Below are positions 47,101-62,100 of a DNA stretch of 64,000 nt, piece after piece. The stretch lies in the NCBI GenBank assembly GCA_025024175.1, contig QCXZ01000064.1, positions 23,184,286-23,248,285 on the forward strand, given 5' to 3'. The position numbers and the translations under genes are program-made. The notes below the pieces were generated by a model, which was given only the letters and a program-made list of their open reading frames with translations, did no database searches and was not told the DNA's origin. The stretch comes from Rhyzopertha dominica. Taxonomy: Eukaryota > Arthropoda > Insecta > Coleoptera > Bostrichidae. Within the stretch, counting starts at the first letter, position 1; each line of letters starts with the position of its first letter.

Positions 47101-50100
47101 ACTAACGTTAATGCTTAGTAAGAACAGTATACTTACTGTTGGGACTAAGCCTACTTCTTGACCCAGAAACAGAAACCGCTGCTTCTTATCTTTGATGGCG
47201 TCTTGTATTGTCTTGACTTGCACAGCAACTACCGACAATACTTCAATGGAAATTCTGTTAAATTCGTCGAAGCAACCCCAACATCCGGTCTGAGCCAAAC
47301 CCTTATAGATGTTTCCAATTGATTTGTAATCCATTTGCTCCGAACAATTAAAAACGTAAACCATCATACCCAAAGCCTTTCCCAAATCTTTGGTTGTCTC
47401 CGTTTTACCCGTACCTGCCGGGCCAGCTGGAGCTCCACCCATTATTAAATGAAGACTTTGGGTTAGCGTAATATAACACCTATCAGTTAAAGGTGTAATT
47501 ACTAGTCTAGGGGTATTTCCCAAATATTCATACTGGTATCTAAATTGAGCATCGCATATGTTCGCAAAGCAATCTTTAATCTTGTCGTCCCAACGATGAC
47601 GCAACTGGCTCTGCCACTGGAAGGCCTGAGAATTTTCAACTTTTACGGTGATCATCTTTGCCACAACATCTCTCGAATGTACATCTATAGTACATATTGT
47701 CATAATTTTCTGACGATCGCCTTTTGACAAATCACCCAGTAATAAAGTGATTAAAGCATTTAACTGTGATATTTGTTTCTTCTGATAATCTTTAAGGGCA
47801 TTTTCATAACCCTCTTCCAAACGACCAAATGCCATATTCACCTCTGTGGTCCACCATATTTGTGTGCCGCAAAGAGCTGGTTGGGCGGGAAAATCAAAAA
47901 TCCATGCTTCCCTTGGTTTCTCGTCGTAGCTAACAACTGCCTCCCCAAATAACTGATGTAAAGTCTTGCGCATACTGTCGATGACTCTATTTAACCAGCC
48001 TTCCACTTTTCCTGTGCACTCGCATATGGTTTGGAATTTCACAACTTCACCATTTTCCTTGGACAACATTGCATTTGATCTCTTTGAATTTCTGCCTCCC
48101 TCCTGAATGAACTGAAGACCCGCCAAAGAGTCGAATAGTTTAGTCAAATGCCTCTGTACCAATTCTGGCTGGTTACCGTTTGACAGGATATCGAGTAAGT
48201 CTGCAGATGACACGAAATAAAACCTTGGAAAGGCCAGACGCTTAGTTTCCAGATAATCATTTAGAGCCTTCTCGCATAATGTAAGGTCGTTTAGGATTGA
48301 CTCTAGTCTGTTATATAATCCAGGCTTGTTTGTTGCCTTCACCACGTTTGGAGTTTGGAGCATTTCTGACAAGACCTGCTTGAATTCGCGGTCCAATTTC
48401 TCAAATCTTTTCGAATCCTCGGGAAGCTGACTACGAATATCCTCAGATCCGATAAAAATACTTTCTAGATAACTCCATTTCCTTTGAACATCGAAAAATA
48501 CGCTAATTACTTGATCCGCATTCGAAAGCTTGATCTGCCAATCCGAGACCTCTCCCAGGAAGAAATCTATAAACTTTGAAGTCATCATGTTCTGCAACGC
48601 GACTTGATTTTCCTCCAGGGTTTCAATCAACTCCTCAGATGCAACCAGAAGTCTTAATTTGGTACGTTCATGGGTTTCTGTGGTAAATTCCATGGTGCTC
48701 CATGTAACGTTAAGTTCCTTGAGTACTTTCTCCATGGCCATTTCCTTCACAGATTTGTCAACGATATTCTTTACTTCGTCCTCATATTCGTGTAGGTTCA
48801 ATGCGAGTAAGTCATTCAGTGTTGTCGAGTCATCCATTACGAACTTCACCTGTTAGGAAAGATTAGTGAAAGGAACTGCAGATGGAATAAAGCAAAACAT
48901 TGCAAAATTCTTTTATTAGAACATACTAGTGGAAGTATAAATGCATTATTGTCATACTTTTTATAAATACTCACGGTGAAATGCACAGGCAGCTTGTGTT
49001 TCTTCTAATAGCAGCATAATAGATAAATTTGTAATTTATTCAGGTGTACTACTACTATTAATCTAACGCGAAAAGAAGGTATTACCTTTGTGGCCTGCAT
49101 GAGTTGAATCCAGTGACGCTCTCTTATTGCAGGATTCTGTAACTCCGATACGGCTCTTAAGGACGTTAGTATATTCTTCACCATTGCTTCCATCTGTATG
49201 TAAACATCCCATCCTCGTAACTCTTTATCCATTGCTCGTATTTCTTTCCCAAATTTCTTGCACTCCATTTCCATAGCTTCTACGTCTATTTTCTTCCATG
49301 GCGTAGTCCTCCATTCGTCCATATTGGACCTCACGATATTAACGTAATCCCACAATTGTTTTACTTGTCTAACTTCCTTCCTCGTTAACTTCAGTGGTTT
49401 GAACTCAGGCATAGTTAATTCAAACAGGTTAGCCTGCCCGGTGAGTTTATCCATTTCCGTTTCTAATTCTGTTATTTCGCCATTAGTCTTGTCTAGTAAA
49501 GCGTATACGTCCACGCATGCCCAAGTAAAGAAGGGCAGCTTTTTGAATATATCTTTGTACATAGCTTGCCTAATATCAAACAGAGCGATACGTCTTCTGA
49601 TTGCATTGACTNGATTTGCTTGTAATGGTGCCACTGCTTGTTTAGTTGTAAGAGCGACCTAAAATGCAATTTGTAAAAATTATGTGTTCGAAACGTAAAA
49701 GACCGTTACCTTTTTACAATGGATCCACCTGTCAGGTATCTCTTGTAGTTGAACATGTATTTCTTCCGGAAATTCCACGCCATACTCCTTTAGGAGGTCG
49801 ATTATTTTTTGCAAGGGTTCGAACATGTAATCGGTAACTGGCTGCCTCTCTTTCACTTTAAAGAGGTATCCCATAACCTTTAATAAACCATCATAATCGT
49901 CTTCGTCGAGCTGTACTTGCATCGCTGCGACTGCTTCAGCTATGAAGTTTTCTAACTCATCCAAGCTGTCAACGACATGGTTGTACAAATGCTGTTTGAA
50001 CATGTTGCCCCATTTACAAACGGTATTCAGAACGGCCTGTCTCAGTGGCTTAACATCGATTCTAAGCCAACCGCCTTCTAATATTTTCTCAGTTTCTATA

Positions 50101-53100
50101 CTTTCCAATTTTTTGTATAGGTCCTGGTAGAAATCAATTTGTTCTTTAAACTGCTCAACGGTCGGTGGGGACTCTTTTATTTCTCCAGCACGGTTCTCAT
50201 CTTTGAGTATATCGAGTTCTTCAGGTGATAATGCCCGTGCGTATTTTAGAAACTGATTCAAATACTCCTGTCTGTCATCGAGCCAAAGGTACGCGTAGTC
50301 TTCGAATTTCTTTATATAATCCAAAGTTAGTTCCATACAAACTGTGGTGCGTAAATGTATTTCATCCATCAATTCTCTCACATGCAAATCTTCCACTATA
50401 TCTCTCAGATAATTCGTTTCTTCGTGGGTCTTTAACACTCGCTCCATATGGTATCCCATTAACATTGCATCATCTAAAAGGTCTTCGATTAATTTGTAAA
50501 AGCTATTTGGTTCATCTTCATAAATTGACGGTACAAAAACTATGTTAGGATCGTGAAGCTCTAAGGAAAGCTCGAATAGTGGAGTTACTGGAAGAAGGTC
50601 CCCCATTTCATCCAAAAAGAAGCCAACAGAAAGAGCAACCGCGTTAATTAATTTGTCGGAGACCAGTTTGTCCAGGAATTCTTCATAAGGTACCCACATA
50701 GCCTTTCTTTCTGCATCCCTCTGCTCTTCCGCCGCTCTTTCCGCAGCTTCACGCTCCTCCCTCTCAATCTCTTCTTGAGTCTTTTTATGCTTCTTCCCCT
50801 TTTTGCCTTTATCCTTTCCTTTGCCTTTCCCACCTTTACCTTTAGGTTCTTCCTTCACCTCTTCGGGAGGAGGTTTTTCTGCAGGCTTCGGTGTTTCTGG
50901 CTGCTTACCCTCTGGTGGTGCCGCGCCTTCTTCGTCGGTAACTACCATCGACCCTTCTGTTTCTGCACCTTCCTATAATGTTACATAAAATTTAATTTAG
51001 GCAGTTAGATACCACTACTAGGTTAAAAGCTATCGTTCAAGCGTCTTCTTGTCATTAAAAAGAAGCAAATCAGAGAATGTATTTATCAATGGGCAAAACC
51101 CACAAAAAGCAAGACGTTAAAACCATTACGCAAAACAAAGAAGCAGAAGAAAGTATTGTAAACTTATTGTGATAAAGTTAATTGGTTATTAAAAAATAAA
51201 TAATACAGATGTACACCCTAGTTTGACAAAAAATACAAGAAAAAAAAGAAGAAACTCGTTAGTGATTATGTAAAACACAGAAACCACTGGAAATGATTTT
51301 GGGATAAATGAAAAAGGATTTTAAAAACGGCGTATTAAGTACTTTAAGTAGGAAGCACAACATACTGGAAAAGCAAAGTGGCAAATTATTTGTCTTTTTT
51401 AAAGTAGAAGTAGGTTTTGTATCCATTAAGTATTAAACCAATAAGTCAAATATTTTGATGATCTAATACTGAATAAATGAATGGCAGCATTCATGAGGAA
51501 AATGTTTGAAGAACGATCCAACTCTTATAACCAAAAGCAAAAATTTTATCGGTATTGGGTTTTCATAGAAGAGCTTCACCAGCTCATCGTTTGTTGTTTA
51601 GTCACATCATGAGTAGCGGTTATCAATCACCCACATCGATATACGTTTTATGTAATTCTATTGATTCTTTAACCATTCACATTGTTGCACTCAGGATGAA
51701 TACTGTTGGAAGTCGAAAGCGCTTTGCTGTTATTTAATAAAACTGCGGAAATTAACTTGGAATAGTTTCATTTACTCCTGGATTATTAACTCCCACTTAG
51801 AAATGGATCAATCATTATCTCGCTTCTAAAATCTACTATAATAGTATACCTGTATGGCATCCGGATCCTCCAGAGGAATATTGAAGAACAGCTTATAGTT
51901 TTCTTCCAACAAGCTTGAAAACTTCCTAGATGTCTGTTCTATTTGTTCGTATCTTCTCTGTATCCTTTCTGCCCTGTCTTCAATGTTCAATAGGTTCTCC
52001 TTCTTCCCATCTTTACGCTCAAACAGGGGCACTAGGGCCCAGGCATCGATGCTCTCAATTAGAGAAGTGACATTGTTTTGTGTTTGTTTTACCCTTTCCA
52101 CGAGTTGCTTCGTCTTTTCGTACAGCTGTTCTATCACTTCGCAATCTAAACACAAATTCATAAACTTTTTCAGCAGCATTCTGTAACTGCCTATTAGTTA
52201 CATTATAAAGTACCAGAACAATAGTTCTATCACAAGGAAATATTACAAATTGTAGCAAAAACACGTGTTTGAAAGCAAATGTACATTTACTAACAAAACG
52301 TTAAAGGAAAATTTAATGCAAGGAGTGAAATTTGTTTAATGGTTAGTTACATACTCAGCGGTTGGAGGTTCAGGTATCCCAAAACTCGCACTGGAAAAAC
52401 ACAGGTTTGAAAAGGAATCTGCAGAATATAACTTTAATCATTTGTAGATGAAATGTTAAATAATACTGGATCAGATTATGAAAAATCAAAGGAAGCAGCT
52501 GAGCAAAAATGGAAGCACTAGCTATAACGTGGGTAAACAGTAGGACACTTAAATCATTCAAAATCCCGAAAACTCATTACTAAACAAATGGGAGCAAACT
52601 CCGCTCTTGGAGTATTCAGAAGAACATTATACAAGATTGCTAAATAGTGCGATAAAATGCAATAACTGTGAAAAAAAACTATAATTCGAAAAATTTTTCA
52701 GGGAACATTTAGCTGGGCCATAAATACCACACTTTAAGAATAGTTCCAAAAATACAGGAATTTAGGTGTAATGCTGACGTCATATGAGTGCCTATTCCTG
52801 CGTCAGGTGGCAATAATCAAAGACACACTACTCAACAATGGATAAATTTTATATCAAAAGGAAAAGTTTTATCCTTATGACATCGACTGATCCATGACTT
52901 TCAGGAGGACGATCTTGAACGATGCTTACAGTTCTGTAAGGTGCTGATGAGAAGATTCGATGAAGAACCTACATTTTTAAGAAATATTCTGTTTTCTGAA
53001 GAAGCAACTTTTTATTTAAAGGGCATATCGACTATTACTATTGAGTGCAAGAAAATTTACACTGAGTTCAGGAGATACACGCAACGTTCCTAGAAGATTA

Positions 53101-56100
53101 ACGTTTGGGCAGGAATAAAGGTAAACGCATTATCGGGTACTTTGCTTTTTTTAATAGTGTTAGCGCAGATACCGATATTGGCTGAGATATTCTTGGACGA
53201 GCTTCCAAGAGAAGACATTTGGTTCCAGCAGGAGGTGCACCGGCACAATTTGATCTAGCGAACGTCGCTTCCTTGATGATGTTTTTACCAATAGATGGAT
53301 AGGTCGCAAGGGAGTTGTAAAATTATTGGAATAGGCCTGACTCCTTTAGTATTCTCTGAGATCATTTAAAAAGTACAGGATTTATATACAGGGTGGTCGC
53401 GTTGCAATGGGCCAAAATTCATGACTAGATTCCTGACGTGACGTGACGTGATAGTCCAAAAGTTGATACTTACAGAGATACAGGGTGTTAAATGCAAAAT
53501 ATTATCTTAATTTTTTCTTATTTATTTCATAATAAATGCTTATATCGACATGAAATTTTGCTGTTGGGGGTTTTATGTGGCGAGAGATTAAAATCTATCC
53601 ATGGTTTGCTTATAGCTCATAGAGGCCGCCACCTGTCAAATGTGTTGAAAACGACAGAACTCTTTTATATTTCAAATCTACTCTCAGGTATCATATTTTG
53701 ATTTTGCAACTTCTTTTACACAGAAAAGCTATACTTTTTGATAGTCGCTATCTAACACTGTTTTTGTAAAATTTGACATTGAAAATTTCAATGTATTTGC
53801 ATTCAATTACAAATCGGCAAAAATTTCCAAATAGGCTTATGTTAAAATCCAATTTTGACATTTTCTATTTATCTTAGTGCTGTCAGTAATATTACAGTAT
53901 TATTCATTCTTTCATGGACTATAAACACCCGCGAAGAGCTATAGCAGAAAATTGCTGCCAAATCATTTCGTAACAAGAATCTCTATTTCTCTTCTCTTCT
54001 TCTCTTTCAACAAACACGTTAATAAATGTATTGAAGTTGGAGGGAAACATGTTGAACATTTATTGTAATATTCGATATTTAATTGTTCATCACAATTTGA
54101 AATAAACTAAACTAAATTTGAAAATTTGACATTCGTTCCTTATTTTAATTACTCGAATTACCAAAGCTAAATATCTTGAGAACGGTGCATGATAGCGATT
54201 ATCATAAAGTATAGCTTTTTTGTGTAAAAGAAGTTGTAAAATTTGATAACCGAGAATAGGTTTGTTGAGATATAAAAAGTTTTGTCGTTTTCAACACATT
54301 CGACCTAGCACAGGTGGCGCCCTCTATAGCTACAAGCAACCTATGGATAGATTTCAATCTCCCGGTCCAGAGAAATCCCCTAACGCCAAAATTTTAACTC
54401 AACATGAGCATTTATTATGAAATAAATAAGAAAAACTAATATAATATTTTGCATTAAACACCCTGTATCTCTGTAAGTATCAGCTTTTCGACTCAGATGA
54501 GTTTACGAGGGTGTCTAAATCGCAATATTTTCACGGCAGGATTCTAGTCATGAATTTTGACCCATTTCATCGCGCCCACCTTGTATAGACCATCCACAAA
54601 CTCTAGAAGAATTACCTCATATTTGAACTGAAATACGATTACTATTTTCAGACTTTGTTGAATATAGTTTCCAAGCTGTTTTAAATGGACTGCAGTTTGA
54701 ACATTTGAGTGTGTAAAATCTTTATTTTCATACTTTTAAACTTATTAATTCATTAAATGTGGAAACCACTTGATGACGTATTTTGTTTTATTTCTAAAGT
54801 TCATATTTATGCACACGTTGAATAACCATTTTTCTAATAGTGTCCATTTGATTGTTTTTATTTCAAACGACATAGGTAATTTTTAAATTCCTTAGATAAT
54901 AAGGGTTCGAATGACATAAAAGACGTGACTCTATAAAAAAATGATGACGTCATAGCTTCATCATAGCAACAGTGTTCTGTTCATCTCAAAATAATTCTAT
55001 TTTCAAGTTTTAAGTTACCCGTTGCAGCGTTTTTTCGAATTTTTGCAAATAACCCTTATTTGGAATTTTATGCATTACTTTATCATACAGTGGCGGCTGG
55101 TGAGGCAGGGCCTACGCCTACGCAAATGACTTGTACATCAAATTCAATTAAATTAAAACATTTATTTACGTTTACATCTAATGATCTAATATACCGATTA
55201 TTAGTTATTACTCATAGATATTTAATTTACAATCTTATGTAGATTTGCGATCAGCGCCTGCACTGCGGGAACCCGCAAGCCATCTGATTCACTTGCCTGC
55301 CGGCTGCCAGGCGGGCTGATTCCTGTAAGCCCAAAACGTTTCGATGCCAATGCAATGTTCTGTGGCCAATGCGATGGTAATGGCACGCGTCTACACGCGA
55401 TTAGTTCGTTCAACCCGAGACATGAGCGCGCATTCCTGCAAATATTGCACCTGAACGTGAGCGGTTAATAAGCTTTCGTACAGGGTTTTTTTTGAGTTTG
55501 TTGGACAAAATAAACATTAAGGAAAACGAAACGCCCTGTGCTCGTATTAAATGTAAATCAAGTACAATCGAAAAGGTTTACCAGAAAGCTTGATGCAAAT
55601 GTTTACGAAAAGACCTCATAGTTGCGCGAATGGGCAAAAATGCGTTTTTTTTTTTTGTTTTGTTTATTTATTGTTTGGTGGTGATGATAACTGTACATTT
55701 CTAAGAAATAAAGGGAAAAGTATTTAAAATAGGTATATTTTTTATATTATTCAATCAGTGCGCCCCCCCCCACATAAAAATGTCACCAGCCGCCACTGTA
55801 TTATCGACTATCTGTATAAAGAGAAATATGCTAAAATGTAATACAATTGCTTACTATTTGTTTTCCATGTTAATTCCGATAAAATTGTTTCCAACTCCTC
55901 GTCTAATTCTTTCAGTTCTACGTTAATCAAGTCATACTCCACAGGCCTAGTCTTCTCTTTCATGTAGTTATACCATTCTACGATGCGTGTTAGTTGCATT
56001 ACAGCACCCGCTAATTCCTCAGCTCTTTCGAAAAAGGCCATAGCATCAGGCACTGTCTCCATGAGATCGAATTCTAAATCCTTCATGTAGCGTATCTCCC

Positions 56101-59100
56101 TTAGAAGAGCAACCAACTCATCGTCCATATTCAGTTTCAATAATTGGTTTGAGTCTCTTACTAAATGCGTTTTGTTCAAACTAGTTTCGAGAACCTGAGG
56201 AATGCGAGCACACCACTCTTGAAAAATACTTTTTTCTTGCTCCGTTATCAACGATAACATTTCGTTCATCTTTTCAAAAACGTGCTGTGAATACTCGGTG
56301 TCTTCAAATTCTTGCTCTACGTGCATTTCGTAATGGATCGTTATTCTCTTCTTCAGTTTAAAAAGCCAGAGTAAATTGCCTGCCACGGGAGGATAATATT
56401 TATCTATCGGCGCCCCATTCTTTTTCGCATTATCGAATAACTCCTTGATTGTATCTAATTCTTGATCCCATATGTCGAGAATTTTGTCGTATACGTCCTG
56501 ATAGCAGGCGTGTATTACCGGTCGGTCCAGCAAAGTACCAACTATATTTTTTAATTTAAAAATTGACTCGAGGTTATACGTGTCGTCGAAAGCTTGTGCA
56601 AACACTGCAGCCAACCGTCGATCTAGATCTTCGCATTGAGTCTTTAAAACCTCATAGTCTGCGATTATGCTGTGATCTTCGGGGCAGAGACAATCGTACT
56701 GTATATTTAAGAAAACATTATAGTACGTTCTAAAATCCTCGAAGACGTCCACGCACTTCTGGGAAAGCAATCTACCTTTCAGACCTCCAATCTCTACTTT
56801 CTCCAGCTTCGTAAACTCAATTGCTGTTTCCAATATAAGACTGATCAATCGCAGGCGATCAACAAAATCCATTAAACGCTGAAAAACGTTCCTCGGATGG
56901 AAGGCCCATGGCAATGGTTCAACTTCTTCGTTAAAGTAGTTCGTCAAATTGTTTCTGACGTATTCAAAAGACGTTTGGAAAAACTCCAGCAATGTTATGC
57001 ACTTATCGATTTTTATCTTCGTATCGTCTGCCTCTCCCTGGAAGACTGAACTGGGATCCAGTTCTCTTGACACTGCATCGATCATCATATTGCCAACTTC
57101 CTTAAGTAGAACTACGATTTTACTACTGGAACAGTAGTATCGAGAATTTGCCCACAGCAAACCAATGCAATGAATCAACGGTTTAATAGCAAACTCGTTT
57201 CCTGTGAAATCGTTGTCTTCAAAAGTGGAAAAATGAATTTCCAACGGCTTGAGGTATAAAGTTATATCTCTGGCTTCTACAACACCAGCTACTACGCTCT
57301 TAAACATGCTCTTGAAGCAAGGGAGGTATGTGCTGTCAGTCTGTTCAAGGTAGGAAGCCATTTTCTTAACGCGCGGATCACGCAGTTGGTCATAGATACA
57401 TTCAAGGTTTTTTAATCGGGACTGCCAAAACTCTACTTCCCTGGATGGCGTTGGATGTGCACCACCGGCAAAGGCAAGGGTGGAGTCCTGCTTTAATATG
57501 TCACCTACAATGGAAGCCCATCGAATTACCGCTCCCTCTATAGAAGATTTCAGGGGCAAGTCTATATCTTCCCCACCGGTGTCTATGTATTTAGCTTCTG
57601 CGAGATAGATTCTCTCAACCCCTGCGGGCATTGGTAGCAATGTTTGACTCTGAAGAGCTCCCTTAACCTGAATATATAAATAAATTAATTAAAAACGTTT
57701 GAATCTCTTCTGTACAGCAACGGGCTGTCTATAATATAAACCACTTTGACAATTATCTGTTTACAAATTTTTTAATTAAATGCAGATTTAAATAACTCGG
57801 TTTCATTTATTCACCGCTTATAATTAGTTTTTTTTTGTAGTTTTTCTTACCATTAAGGTTTACATTCGAAAAGAGCAAAACTAAATAATCACCGTGCTAT
57901 TACTCCCACATCCAACGGATGAAGTATTGCATCGCGAAAAAATCCAACAATTTTGTTTATTCAGTCGCTTTAAAACGTCCAAAAACAAAATTTGAGCAAA
58001 AACATTTCTTGTCTGTGTATCTGTCGGTCTGTGTGGACGCGATAACTTTCGAAAGACTTTTAACATACAAAATTTGGTATGCGTATAAATTTTAACTAGC
58101 CAAAGCGACCAATTATTTTTGGGGTAAGTAGGGATAAAGGTATAAATATAAATGTTTGGTGCAGCAAACTGTTTAGAAGATACTAGCAAAAAACCGTCAC
58201 TTAAAAAATATCTCCAAAAACACTTAATATATTCAAAAAGTGGAAGTACCATCAGATAGGATATAAAATTTCTCACAAAAGTGTTTTAAATTTTTTAACA
58301 AAATTTTGACATTTTCGAAATATTTCCAAAAAACTGGACTTTTTAAATATTGCTATTATGTAGAAAATGAAAATTCTGATCGAAAATCACTATTGCAATT
58401 TTTTGTTAAGTTAATAATTTTGTAGTTATTCAGGAAAAAAACGATTTTAAAAATTTATGGATTTTTGCTATCACGAGAACCGTTTGTCGTAGAAAAAAGG
58501 CTCGAAACCTCATTATTGATCGTATAATATAGGAAATTGATTCAATTTGCCGCGGATTTTTTATGATTTATGATTATTAGGAAAGCCTTTATACTATACA
58601 GACATTGAAATGTGACAAAGCATGAAAGTACGTACTTTTTTTGTAAGGAAATATTACTATAGTAAGTAGACCTGGTATTATTTATAATTGCAAACATTAA
58701 AACTTTAATGTTTGTTTCAGTCTTCACATTAAAAATCACTAAATTGACTCAAAATGCATTCTTATTTCAAAAAAGCCCCGACCCCCGTTCTCCTGAGCAA
58801 CATATAGGGTTTCTACAAATGATTCATGCGTCCAGGGCGCTTCTGGAAATTGTCGATTACATTAATTTGCCGCCTCTCGGGAAAATGACGTATACATGTC
58901 ATCATTTTTAAAATGAGATAACGCCTGGGAGTACGTATTTTCAACTTATTCTGTAGTTTTGTGGGATAATTAACTATAAGGTTACAGGAAGCTCACATTT
59001 CGGAGCTGTGGTGTGACATTGATCTGCAACCTTCAGTACTATCGCCGTGCATATTGTAACTTGGCAGCAGTTACAAAAAGGCGGCACAAAGAATTCAGAA

Positions 59101-62100
59101 ATTAACGCCTCCCGCGTTGCATAAATCATTTATAGAAGCCCTGTACTAAACATTATTTATTACTGACTCTTAATTTTAAAAGTTGTACTTGTTTTGCAAT
59201 TTTTTTTATTAAAAAAAAACAACCAAAGTTGCTAGATGTCTGCTGCTGCACAGTCTTTTACATTGTAGTAAAAAGACGCTAACATTCCACTGGGGAATAC
59301 GCCTAAAACTATTTCTGATTACCAATTTTAAGCTTTTAATATCGGTTTCACAGTCGTTTACATTAAAAAAAAATAGACATTAGCAAACCTCCAAATGCAT
59401 TCTTAAGCATCCATATTACATTGGTAAAATACACACTAACAAACCTCAAAATTCAAATTTAGATAAGCATCCTTATTTAAAAAAGTCCTGAGGAGAACTC
59501 CCTTACCGATCTTTCTGTTAGGGAACAGGACTAACATTCATTCTGATTACCAATTTTAAGATACAAGTATCTTAAAATACATGTCTGTTCTATGCTCTCT
59601 GTAACGCAACCAACTACAGGCAGCATGGCATAAAACTGGTTTTGCCTATATACCACCTAATTTTCTACTAATTTTAGTATATTTTCCAGTCTTTTACGTT
59701 GAAAAAATGTAACACCAACAAACCTCAAAATGTATTGGTTAGGCCAATTTCCAATTCCCGCCAATTTTAAGATTTTAGTATCTTTTCGATTTTTTATATT
59801 GAAAAATAGACAGTACCAAACGTCAAAATATATTTTTAAGTACTCTTATTAAAGAAATTCTGGGGAAGGGCTCCTTGATCGCCCGCCCATTCTACTGGGG
59901 GGGCAGGTCCAACATTATTTTTTACTATCAATTATAAGATTTTTTGTATCTGTTTCACAGTCGTTTACACCGAGAAAGTAGGCATTAACAAACTTCCAAA
60001 TGCATTTTAGCACCCTTATAAACAAAAGTCTAGCTGAGGACCCCCCCTCCTATTTAGGTATTGTTATATGCCCCTCTACCCCCAAAACACAGTTCTGGAT
60101 CCGAGCTTGCACCAACAGCTAACATTGGATATACAGGATACGCCACTTAAAGGCGATCAAATTTAAATTTAGATTTCCCACCATATAATAATTGCTTTTT
60201 GGCATCACATACATCTACAGTAAACCGCTGTAACCTCAAAATGATCCACATGTTGCGAATATATGAGGAATATATCCGAATAGTCGCCATAATAGAAAGT
60301 TTGGGCTGGGCGTTCGGTAACCGAAATAATTAGGTTTTTTAGATACGACAAACTATCACCAAAGAAGTTTGTGCGTGTTTGGACGAACGCGGCTTCAACA
60401 GGATGGTACACCGTCACACACGAGCCATTTAGTCCGAAACTGATTAGCCGATAACATGGACATATTCTGGCCTAAAGAACCCCGAATAGCCCGGATTTGA
60501 AGCGTAATCAAAAGAGTTATTAACGAGTCTACACTACGCACCCTAATGTGGAATCTTTACGCGCCGCTATCGAAGCGGTATTTGAAGAAATGGAAGTGAT
60601 TTCGTTGCATCGCGTCGTCCAGCGTTCGCGGCGGATCGCGACGTCTAGCAGTAAAAAGCATGTCCGCTAAGTTCTCATGCTTTGCTTAAATGGTTTGGCG
60701 GCTGTGTTTTGTGAGGCGTTCCTTTGAACAAGTGGTGAAATAAAGTACTAGCAATAAAAAATTAACCCCAGCTGCATTGATGTTGATAAAAGAAGCTATC
60801 TATTTATTATTATTATGTGTACAAGAGAAGAAACCAATAAACTGTATAAGTCTAGAAGTCTCGAAGGATATTATAGGATAGTCATTAAAACCCATTTCCT
60901 AAACTTTTCGTATTACGTATATAAGCTTTTATGGTATAAAACAAAACAAGCAATAACAAACAAATGGCCGGGTGTTCCCGTCCAGACATGTTTTTTAACA
61001 GTCAAAACGTGGCCGTTGACGTTGGTTTCAAAATTTTCTAGTTGGTAGAGACTGTGATGTTATCATAAATTTTGGTAAAACATATTTTTAAAAAGAAAAA
61101 TGTTTCAACCATCTTACCCGCATTTTCTCAGAATCTCTAGATATTAAAAGTTATGATGGGGGATTTTACTAGCTTGTATTAAACTTGTATTAAGAGGCCG
61201 TACCCCTTTTACTGCTTGATCACTCAATGTCATTTGAATACCCTTTAAATGGAATACATGGACCAAAATTATCGTTTAATAACTAAGTTCAAATGTTTAT
61301 TGATCATCATCCTTGATAAGATCTGTGCTCATTAAGTGGGGGTTTTCATCCCTCCATTCATGTAGGTTACGAGTATTTTTGATACCGGTCTCTGTAAATG
61401 TAGACTGATCATTACACACAATATTTTCAATGAAATGTAAATTATTGCGTACGAATGCAACAGCCAGCCATGCAGACCATTTCGCCATAATAATTTGTGA
61501 ATTGTATCTTTTTGGAAATGAGTTTGAGACGATACAATTCGTAACTTGTTGTGTCGCATAAAACTTATTATTCACATTTTTATCAATAACACGATAACGA
61601 AGGACAAAAATAGAATTTTCTACTCTTATTTTCGATTTGTTTTAGTCCGCTGTAACAGTTATCAAAAGAGGAGACATCAATTTTGAGACACCCTGTATAT
61701 CCAAAAAATATTTTTCTTACGCCCACTCTACCTAGCACCACTTAGCAAGTTCGCAGAACGCGCATTAACAACTATACAAATTTTAAGTAATCTTTTTTTA
61801 TTTATTACAATATCACCTTCTCCTAGATGGTTCAGTTCGCCATTCCAAATACGTAATTTTGAATGTACACGCAAAGGACAACAGATAATTTTGCACATAC
61901 CTGGTAGACCACATTCTTAAATGCCTGTACGTGAGCAACGACATCTTCAGCAACAACTTTCGGCCATCCGTGATGGTTTTGATCATTGGAAAGCAGTGGC
62001 AAAAAGATTTCCTCCGTAAGTACAGCTAGTTCTTCAACAGGTCTAGCAGCCATGTCTCCGAATATCAGCACTTCTCTAAAGTTATCCATCGACACTTGCT

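Noticed and set aside
49086..49658. Idea that the dynein exons are two or more separate genes
   Set aside because: All seven exons join in frame with GT-AG sites and follow one family alignment without gaps, from the N-terminal tail to the C terminus.
52146..52176. Earlier ttacag acceptor for the 296-base dynein exon
   Set aside because: Joining there to the phase-1 donor at 55855 gives a stop codon within a few residues. The tgtttag acceptor restores the conserved frame.
58690..60080. CRISPR-like array
   Set aside because: The repeats are long, diverged and unevenly spaced, in a eukaryotic intron. There are no short identical repeats or cas genes.
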